A DNA stretch of 64,000 nt from Moniliophthora roreri (Eukaryota > Basidiomycota > Agaricomycetes > Agaricales > Marasmiaceae), in assembly GCA_001466705.2 (NCBI GenBank), contig LATX02000254.1:62001-126000 (forward strand), written 5' to 3'. This document shows positions 56,112-64,000 of this stretch, piece by piece. How positions within the stretch are numbered: the stretch's first letter is position 1; each line of letters opens with the position of its first letter. Under the pieces are notes generated by a model. It did not search any database. It was not told where the DNA came from and was given only the letters and a program-made list of their open reading frames with translations. Both the position numbers and the translations under genes were made by a program.

Positions 56112-57183
56112 TTAATCGAGCCCATGGAACTCGACTATGTTCCCAACCTCCCGCTTCGGCTGCCTGGCCACATGTCTATTTACCTTCTCGGGGTCGGGGT
56201 ATCCCATCGCCATACCTACGGCAACGATTTCGTCATCTGAGATGGGAAGGTATTGGCGGAAGATGGCGTGGTATTGGGAGATGCTTTCCTGTTCATGAGA
56301 TATTGGCATCGAGAACGAAAACAAAAGAGAAAGAAGGAACGAACCTGACTAACACTCCCCAGGCCACGAACAGCAGAGGCCATATGGATGCTTTGGATGA
56401 AGTAGCCTACATCTAACCAGGATCCTGTTCGGTTCCGGTTCCCCATTGTCAACTATCCGAAGGAAAAACGCCAGAAAAGAGGCGAAACAAACCTTGAGTC
56501 AAACCCTTATGAATCGTAAACACGAACGCTACAGGTGCGCCGTAAAATTCGCTGCAAGTAGAAGTATCCGTCAGGGCGGTGGTCAAGCAGCAATTGAACA
56601 CGACACACTAATTCCTATATGAAGCCTTTGCTCTACCCTCTTTGTCCTCCCTAGGGATATCCAGAGAACCGTAATAAACCTTTCCAGCGTCTGACCGCCG
56701 TTCTGCGTAGATGGCTGGCATGACGTCCGGTGAAGGGTAGTAGTGGTATTGGCTCTGATGTTTGGTGGGGTCTTGGATATGCGCGCTTAGTATAGCTTTG
56801 CAGACTGCGTCTTTGATAGGGCCGGCGAGACAGTAGACTTTATGCCATGGTCTGAATAACGTCAGGGAGTCAAAGCCTGAATAGAGTAGAGAGAAAGACA
56901 CATACTGCATGTTATTCCCACTCGGGGCGAACCTCGCAGCATCGATGATTTCTTCAATGATATGTTTTGGAACGGGATTAGGGAGGTAGTAGCGGCAGGA
57001 GTAGCGCGTTTTGAGGAGGGTGTCAGTGGCTACGACCTGCGTTTGGGTTTCGGAGGCATTGGTATCGGTGCTCTTTTCCACGACGGAGACTAGGACGGGC
57101 ACGTTTAAGAAAGGGGATCCAGTACATAGGAGTTATGAAAACGTACAGTTATCGCGAAGAGATGCCGATTCTAGGATAGCCAT
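56112..57183 (-). CDS. nitroreductase-family protein
   Basis: Multi-exon minus-strand gene. Start at 57183 (MAILESASLRDN) with a first intron, or alternatively MPVLVSVVEKSTDTNA at 57102. The FMN-binding N-terminal block is LLKTRYSCRYYLPNPVPKHI followed by EEIIDAARFAPSGNNMQ, typical of nitroreductases. Then PWHKVYCLAGPIKDAV, a MPAIYAERRSDAGKVYYGSL block, FYGAPVAFVFTIHKGL, SWLDVGYFIQSIHMAS (the conserved G-FQN-like helix) and a C-terminal YLPISDDEIVAVGMAMGYPD block. These enzymes reduce nitro groups, quinones or enones with NAD(P)H. Some splice borders are tentative. It lies next to the decarboxylase duplication, same strand. Confidence 0.8.
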
Positions 57184-58754
57184 TGCGAATTAATCTTGAG
57201 GTTTCTGTGAAGATGGCGTAGTACGAAGGGGACAATACACCTTTTATACGACGCCTTCCCAGGGACAGGACGGAAATGAGTGGGTCGGATTGTAAGGGCT
57301 GTCAGAGTTCCTGACGGTGATGACTCAACACAAACCGGAAACACGGAAACGACGAATAGTTGAAATCAAATTGCGAGGTACCATGGTCATGGTATACAAG
57401 GCTACCCAAGATTATGAGGTTCATTTATCTCTAGTGAAGAAGAATCTGTGAGATAGGTATCCAGACATACATCTACAGCTGGTTGAGAATAACGAACGTA
57501 CATCTGAATCTGACCTACGCTGGACCTGCGTCAAAACCCTAATGCTAGATGGTCCCGATTATAACCCGATATTTGAATTATTTTGCACACATTGTTGCCA
57601 ACCACGAAGACTATTAGTATGAGCTTGCAATGCCCCGCCATCGTCGGCCAAGTAAAGATGATGAGCACCAGCGAGAAACCCTGGGTCGGTCCACGTGCGT
57701 CATTTCTTTTTCGGGTCCTCGCTTTCCTTCTCCCATCGCCTGCCCATCCATCGTTCCATACGGTTGTTATAATACCTCCGCAAACATACCCAATGCGGAG
57801 AACAAAAAGAAAAATTACAGGTGAACATGGGAAAAGGATTTTTTGATGTTCATGGGTGTGTCTCTTTGCTGCTCTGTTTTCTCAATAATCGTTCTGTCGT
57901 CTTTCCTTTGTTTATCATTTTTTCTGTTATGTACCGAAGTTGATGACTACGCCCTGCACCTCAAGGATATCAACGCAAATCAACTGAAACCCCGAAAAGA
58001 ACGAAAAAGAAGTCGGAGAGCAGGTTAATTTGCTTTGCCAAAGGTACGCCCACGAAAAACACGAAAAACACAACTGATGAGACGGACCGGCATAGACTTG
58101 AGACGGAAGCATAGTCCTCATCGTTAGGTGGATAAAGTCAACGAGAGCATCTTAGATGGTTTGGAGAGAGGAAAGTGAGTACCAGTTTCGTATACGCCTT
58201 TGTTTGAATTCGGTTCTGGGGTCGGGGCATTAGTCGATCAGACGGACGTATCACATACTCTCTGCGTTTGGGGTGAGGTCTAAGCTTTGCTTCACCTGCC
58301 GCACAGGAATCCCTACAGTCGGCATCCTTACTTTTGTCCCCGTCTGCTTTTTTTCGGTTTGCTTCACCTGTACATGTTGTTGCCTCTCGTTGACGGGATC
58401 TTCGTTGCAGTGTCGTACTTATCCGGATCACCCTTTCCTCTTCGTTTGCATTCGAAAGCACTGAAACCCAAGAGTCAGGCATTCAAATGAGATCCTAACA
58501 ACTGTGCCTATGTCTGATCGTGTCCAAGGGCTGCAAGTGTATTCAATGTCCCATAAGGGCAACCCAAAGGCGTCACTTGCTGTTCTCGGTGCTTCTAGAC
58601 ACAAAATATGACTTTTATAGAGCATATCCGACCGAAATACAAATACAAGTGGGTCGTTCGTTACTGTACATGGCTTTTTTTTTTCTTTTTTACTAGCTAT
58701 TACTTCGGTAAAGAGAGAGAAATTTCTGCAGGTCGGGAAAGCATTATTAGTCCA
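57184..58754. other. intergenic; from about 57597 part of a tandem duplication
   Basis: 57597-58140 corresponds to 61599-62115, and 58480-58754 to 62150-62492, the downstream flanks of the two decarboxylase genes. The piece at about 58150-58440 has no counterpart in the second unit. A T-run lies at 58676-58690. No gene recognised. Confidence 0.5.
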
Positions 58755-60151
58755 TCATTGGGGCCCGCCTGCCGCGTACCCAACCATCTGGTTAACCTTC
58801 AAATGCATATTCACTTCCACGTCCACTTCCTGGTGTTTGTCATCATAGGTTCTGAACCTAACACCTGCCTCCTTTCTGAAAACGAGCGCATGGGTCGACC
58901 CACCAAAATGAAACATTCCGAGATGATCGCCCCGACGGACCCGGTCCCCTTCCTTGACCTTTTTCTCGCAAGTAGATACCTCTACCATACCCACGGCAAT
59001 AAAACACATCAGACCGATGTTGGAGTTGTCGGCTTGGATAAAGAACAACATTCGGGTGGCGTTCATCGTTAGCCACGCTTGAGAGCGGATCAGGGCGCCG
59101 CGTGGATCGTGATGTTCGAGTTCGGGATCATTGACAGGAGCACCATCGTCCGGTAGAGCAGCGTAGTATGTCCCGGGTACAAGAACAACCTTCTTGACAA
59201 CGCCATCCACGGGCCAATGGTGGTAGTCCTGTGGACTCAAAAATGCTTGATACACTGTACCGCCGACGAAGTGTTCATAGAGTTCGTCGCGGTTCAACAT
59301 GTCATAAAGCGAGTACTTCTGGAATTTCAGCCAGAAAAGGTCGTGCGCTTGGACGTTGTAAGCAATACGGAACACCTTGGACTCGCATGCATTGGTCATG
59401 AAAGAGTTCGGGGATGGCGTTCCAATCGGGCGGGCATGTGGCTGAACTTTGCGCGTAAAGAAAGCGTCCCAGGAATCATATCCACGGTTAACGGCCTTTG
59501 GGTCGGGACAAACATAAGTATCGTTGAATACACCTCGACCTTCGCTCTGGAGGGACTCCAACCCAGCTTCAGAGAACCAGCCCCCTTCTGTGTTGGTGAG
59601 CGTCCTGTTGGAATCGGGTGTAGTGAGGTAGCGGCCCCAGCAATCCAATAAAGTCTTCATAGCAGTATTGAGTTCGGGTTTACGGAAGAGGTCGTAGCCT
59701 GCGGCAGTGTTGCTGAGGAGGTCGAGGATAACGTAGAGGGGGACACCGATAGGCTGGGGATCCTCTGTACTAGTGCTATGAAATCCGGGAGGCGAGGTAA
59801 CGATGCCGTCGATCATGTAGATGAGCAGATCAAAGCTATAAATCTGAGCCAAAGTCAGTTCTGAAAAAGAGTTTCTGAACTATTCAGCATGCTTACCTTG
59901 CTCCCTAACGTTTTGGACTGGAGGATCATCTGGTCACAAAGATCGGCCATTACGGGGTCGTTCTTGATTTTTTGCTGAAATTCCTTAACGCAAGGGTTGA
60001 GGCTATAACCTGAACCCCTGCGCATTTTATCCTCCGCGAGCCGGATCTGCTTTTCGATGAAGTCGTCGGTTATAGCAGGACTTGTAGGAAGCCATCCACC
60101 ATATCCGACGGGTGTCACGTCTGTTCCATATTGAAGTGATCGAGGAGGCAT
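58755..60151 (-). CDS. PSD/PsiD-like decarboxylase, copy 1 (missing a key His)
   Basis: Two coding exons (60151-59897, 59843-58755), about 447 residues. An intron in the 5' leader ends just before ACAATG, which supports this start. The N-terminal domain (YGGWLPTSPAITDDFIEKQI, CVKEFQQKI) matches the extra domain of fungal PSD-like L-amino-acid decarboxylases such as PsiD, rather than membrane-targeted PSD. Catalytic part: SWDAFFTR, NACESKVFRIAYN, DYHHWPVDGVVKK, and the C-terminal FHFGGSTHALVF with the Gly-Ser self-cleavage site that makes the pyruvoyl group. Copy 2 reads DYHHWHAPVDG; here six bases are missing, so the second His of the YHxxHxP motif is lost. It may be unable to process itself. 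Substrate unknown. Confidence 0.85.
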
Positions 60152-61598
60152 TGTCTGGCAACAGGTCAATAGTTAGCAATACTGATACAGAGATAACTCA
60201 CTGATTGTGCGAGATGACAGATAGGTTATGCAGCATCCAGAGAGAAATAGACCCTGCTTTTATAGTGGCAGGTGGAGACGTGTTTGTCATTGTCACCAAG
60301 ACTAGGACTCCACAGGGAAATGACTGCAGAGGTACATGAGCACCAACCATATGACATCTTAGAAATTCAAAGAATCGTCCATTCCTGAGTTCAATAGGAG
60401 GTTGTGGCATCGAGTATTAGGCAAGACTCGCCATAAAAGGGTACGCTAACGACTAATTCTCCGCCACAGGAGTGTGAATGCGGAGGTTTCAGAGGCTGCG
60501 CGCCACCTTGAATTCAACCACCACCCTTCGCCCTGAATCTGCAATCACCGCAACATATTGAATCAATTTGGCAGTCCAGTGCGGGTAATTCGGGTCTGCT
60601 TCCATTGCTCCTTTGACTGAACCCTCACCTGAAGAAAAGGAAGTATCACCCCACGTTACAGGGTCGGGAGGACGTGGTACCAATCGATAGTTGATATCCC
60701 AGTGAGAACTATCCGATAAATTACGGTAGCACCCCCCATTCTATCGGATGCTGTCGTATGTCTTTGGACAAAGTCAGAAAATTCAAGACACTGGCAATGT
60801 ACCACGACACAATATCAGATAGAGGCACTCACATGCAACTCATATACGCGCAGTAATTGAGTTCATTTAACACAAGTCCTGAATTAAGCCTTGCTTAATA
60901 CTTGACTTGTGCCCTCTTCCTGGCTCTAAGGCATACATAGTGAAAGAACATTCAGGCCTTCTGGCACTGCAAGCCTTGTCGAACTTTCACTCAATTCAAC
61001 ATTTTTCATATGAGAGGATTTATGACTCACCTCCCAATTGTTCCGAATAGCGCAGATTCCAAAATGGCCGGAATGAGAAATGACAGGTGCATTTTCGGCA
61101 TCCGTATGGGCTTGCGGGCATGCCGAAAAAGCCGGGTTCTCGTTGATTTTTGCATTACCACCTTCAAGTGGAGCTTAGGCCTTAGGCCTTAGGCCCCGAC
61201 GTTGGACCTTCTTCATAGTCAAATAGTGGAGACATCAGCGATGTGTATCATCCCAAAACTAGGCATAACAAACAGGAATCATCACTGCTAAGTAAGGCTC
61301 ACTAAAACGTATCCACTCAGATCAACGGGAATGGTACGGCTCTTGGTTGGGAGCAGCAGAAGCAAGTTGCGTAAAGGGAAGGGTAAATGCGAACCGAGGC
61401 TACCATGTCGCAGAGAACGGGCGTTTCAAGAGTTTGGATTAGAGATGGTGGACCTGAACAGTCGCGAAAGTTGATAATGGGAGATGTTGAAAGGCACCCA
61501 ATCATGACGAGCACAAGGGGATTTGAAGCTGCGATTGGCTGACGAATTGAGAGAAAAACTGCGAATGCTGGCTATGAGCTAATACCGCACGTATTCCT
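60152..61598. other. upstream region of copy 1 and spacer between duplication units
   Basis: The first 40-80 nt are the 5' leader intron and exon of copy 1, shared with copy 2. A minus-strand frame 60489-60683 contains NYPHWTAKLIQYVAVIADSG but no family is recognised. An 8-bp repeat TTAGGCCT occurs in tandem near 61175-61193. No supported gene. Confidence 0.4.
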
Positions 61599-62492
61599 GC
61601 CAACCACGAAGACTATGAGCTTGCGATGCCTCGTCGGTCAAGTAAAGATGATGAGCAGCGAGAAACCCTGGGTCGGTCCACGTGCGTCATTTCTTCTTTC
61701 GGGTTCTTCGGGATTTCCTTCCCCCTGCCCCATCGCCTGCCCAAGGCTTGCCCGTCCATCACTCCGTACGCTTTCAAACAGCTAAGTGTATATACGCCAT
61801 TTTAGGCAAATGTGCAGTCTTATCTTCTCCGTTGAAGCTCTCCTTCGTGGTATAACGGTTGTCTTTCCGCAAACACGCCCAACGCGGAAAACAAAATTTT
61901 TCCCTTGGTTGTTCTGTCATCTTTTCTTTGTTTATCATTCTTTCTGCTAGGTACCGAAGCTGATGGCTACGCCCTGCACCTCAAGGGTATCAACGCAAAC
62001 CGGCTGAAGTCCCGAAAAAAACGAAGAGAATAGCTTCGCCAAAGGTACGCCCCCGGGCCTCATCCACTCAAAACGCGAAAAACAACTATGAGACAGACAG
62101 GCATAGAGACTTGACAGAGACAGAGACATACTACACCTGCATCTGAAAGCACTGAAACCCAAGGGTCAGGCATTTAAATGAGATCCTAACAACTGTGCCC
62201 ATGTCTGGCCGTGTCCAAAGTGGCACTTCACTGCAAATGGATTCAATGTGTTATAAGGGCAACGCAAAGGCGTCGCTTCCTGATTCTTGGTTCTCGGTGC
62301 TTCTAGACACAAAAAATTATGACTTTTATAGGGCAACACCAGTCAGAATACAAGTACAAGTGGCACATAGATGCTGAGTCGTTCGTTACTGTACATGGAT
62401 TTTTTTCTTTTTCACTAGCTACTACTTGTTAAGTAGTTTGGTCAAAAAGGTGGTGATTTCCGCAGATCGGGAAAGAAAGCACCATTAGTCCA
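61599..62492. repeat. downstream flank of the second duplication unit
   Basis: Counterpart of 57597-58754 with shared blocks such as GGTCGGTCCACGTGCGTCAT, but shorter through deletion. No gene. Confidence 0.6.
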
Positions 62493-63898
62493 TCATTGGG
62501 CCCCGCCCGCTGCGTACCCAACCATCTGGTTAACCCTTAAATGCATACCCACTTCCACGTCCACTTCCTGGTCGTTGTCATCATACGTTTTGAACTTGAC
62601 ACCTGCCTTTTGCTGGAAAATGAGCGTATGGGTCGACCCACCAAAATGAAACAATCCAAGCTTATCGCCCCGTTGGACTCGATCCCCTTCTTTGACCTTT
62701 TTCTCGCAAGTAGACACCTCTACCATACCCACGGCAATAAAACACATCAGATCGATGTTGGGGTCGTCAGCTTGGATATAGATCAACATTCGGGTGGCGT
62801 TCATCGCTAGCCAAGGTTGAGAACGGATCAGGGCACCGCGTGGATCGTGATGTTCGAGTTCGGGATCATTGACAGGAGCACCATCGTCCGGTAGAGTAGC
62901 GTAGTATGTCCCGGGTACAAGGACAACCTTCTTGACGACACCATCCACGGGAGCGTGCCAATGGTGGTAGTCCTGCGGACCCAAAAATGCCTGATACACT
63001 GTACCGCCGACGAAGCGTTCATAAAGTTCGTCGCGGTTCAACATATCATAAAGCGAGTACTTCTGGAATTTCAGCCAGAAAAGGTCGTGCGCTTGGACGT
63101 TGTACGCAATACGGAACACCTTGGACTCGCATGCGTTGGTCACGACAAAGTTCTGGGGTGGCCCTGTAATTGGGCGGGCATGTGGCTGAACATCGCGCGT
63201 AAAGAAAGCGTCCCAGGAGGTATATCCGCGGTTAACGGCATTTGGATCGGGACAAACATAGGTATCGTTGAATACACCTCGACCTTCGCTCTGCAGGAGG
63301 TCCAATCCAGCTTGACAGAACCAGCCCACTTCTGTGTTCGTGAGCGTCCTGATGGAATCGGGTGTAGTGAGGTAGCGGCCCCAGCAATCCAATAAAGCTT
63401 TCATAGCAGTATTGAATTCTGGTTTACGGAAGAGGTCGTAGCCTGCGGAGGTGTTGCTGAGGAGGTCGAGGACAACGTAGAGGGGAACGCCGACGGGTTG
63501 GGGATCCTCTGTAGCAGTAGTATGAAATCCGGGAGGCGAGGTAACGATGTTGTCGATCATGAAGATGAGCTGATCAAAGCTATCGATCTGAGCCAAAGTC
63601 AGTTATGAGAAAACGTTTCTGAAATATTCAGCGTGCTTACTTTGCTCCCCAACGTTTTGGCCTGGAGGATCATCTGGCCGAAAAGATCCAACATTACGGG
63701 GTCGTTCTTGATTGCTTTCTGAAATTCCTCAACACAAGGGTTAAGGCTATAATCTGCACCCCTGCGCATTTTATCCGCTGCAAGCCGGATATGCTTTTCG
63801 ATGAAGTCGTCGGTTACAGCAGGACTTGTAGGGAGCCATCCACCGTATCCGACGGGTGTCACGTCTGTCCCATAGTATTGAAGTGATCGAGGAGGCAT
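62493..63898 (-). CDS. PSD/PsiD-like decarboxylase, copy 2
   Basis: Two coding exons (63898-63641, 63587-62493), about 450 residues, close to the length of PsiD-type enzymes. Same leader intron and start as copy 1. N-terminal domain with YGGWLPTSPAVTDDFIEKHI; catalytic blocks SWDAFFTR, NACESKVFRIAYN, DYHHWHAPVDGVVKKVVLVP (both His present) and FHFGGSTHTLIF (Gly-Ser cleavage and pyruvoyl formation). Lacks a membrane or mitochondrial signal, which fits a soluble amino-acid decarboxylase better than phosphatidylserine decarboxylase. In known agaricomycetes relatives decarboxylate aromatic amino acids; the substrate here cannot be told from sequence. Probably the functional member of the pair. 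Confidence 0.87.
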
Positions 63899-64000
63899 TG
63901 TCTGGCAACAGGTCAATAGCTAGAAATACTGCTACAGAGATGACTCACTGATTTTGCGAGATGACAGAGAGGTTATGCAGCATCCAGAGAGAAACAAACC
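63899..64000 (-). promoter_or_regulatory. 5' leader of copy 2 with a leader intron
   Basis: On the minus strand a donor GTGAGTCATC (about 63948) and acceptor TTGCCAG directly before ACAATG frame an intron of about 46 nt in the leader. The same arrangement precedes copy 1. The window ends inside the duplicated promoter. Confidence 0.5.

Noticed and set aside
1..64000. CRISPR arrays, bacterial operons, riboswitches
   Set aside because: No regularly spaced repeats were seen, and the intron-rich genes show a eukaryotic genome.

Overview
The window reads as genomic DNA of a filamentous basidiomycete (Agaricomycetes type). Short GT-AG introns of about 50-75 nt break nearly every host gene, several basidiomycete families are present (STE3-type pheromone receptors, PsiD/PSD-like decarboxylases, an aspzincin protease relic), and two chromodomain Ty3/gypsy retrotransposons dominate the left half. 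All calls come from reading translations and motifs by eye; no database search was run.

Layout. 1-7,400 is AT-rich relic DNA. It has no CG dinucleotide at all before position 3,127, an exact 778-bp duplication either side of a single N (probably an unmerged assembly overlap), a tRNA-Val-like sequence, a candidate solo LTR and a 1.4-kb terminal-inverted-repeat element. 7,740-24,400 is an M35 (deuterolysin-like) metalloprotease gene, now a pseudogene. One of its introns holds a 15.5-kb minus-strand gypsy element (8479-23995, TSD TATTA). That element is itself interrupted by a younger plus-strand gypsy element (9537-16778, TSD GTGTA) and by a solo LTR (18624-19265, TSD CTTTC).

24,600-44,030 is a cluster of five STE3-like seven-transmembrane pheromone receptors. 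Two are on the minus strand at the left and three (one broken) on the plus strand at the right. Between them lie three housekeeping genes: a mitochondrial TypA/BipA-like GTPase, EMC1, and a PP6/Sit4-type phosphatase. This looks like a B mating-type (P/R) receptor region or a non-mating receptor cluster. No convincing CaaX pheromone precursor was found by eye.

44,030-64,000 is gene-poor. It holds a small secreted protein, a 0.45-kb inverted repeat 2.5 kb apart, a tandem pair of small membrane-protein genes (one frameshifted), a nitroreductase-like gene, and a roughly 4-kb tandem duplication carrying two PSD/PsiD-like decarboxylases. One of the two lacks a histidine expected to be needed for self-processing.

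The retroelements are the most informative part. Two diverged elements share (i) a 12-nt match between the predicted transcript 5' end and the primer-binding site, as in Tf1-type self-priming; (ii) a -1 frameshift heptamer at the gag stop with a possible conserved hairpin; and (iii) an extra third ORF after integrase ending in two CCHC zinc knuckles, followed by a conserved segment in the +1 frame. Every premature stop I checked in them can be explained by a C-to-T change on one strand, and the CpG-free left end points the same way (methylcytosine deamination or RIP-like mutation).
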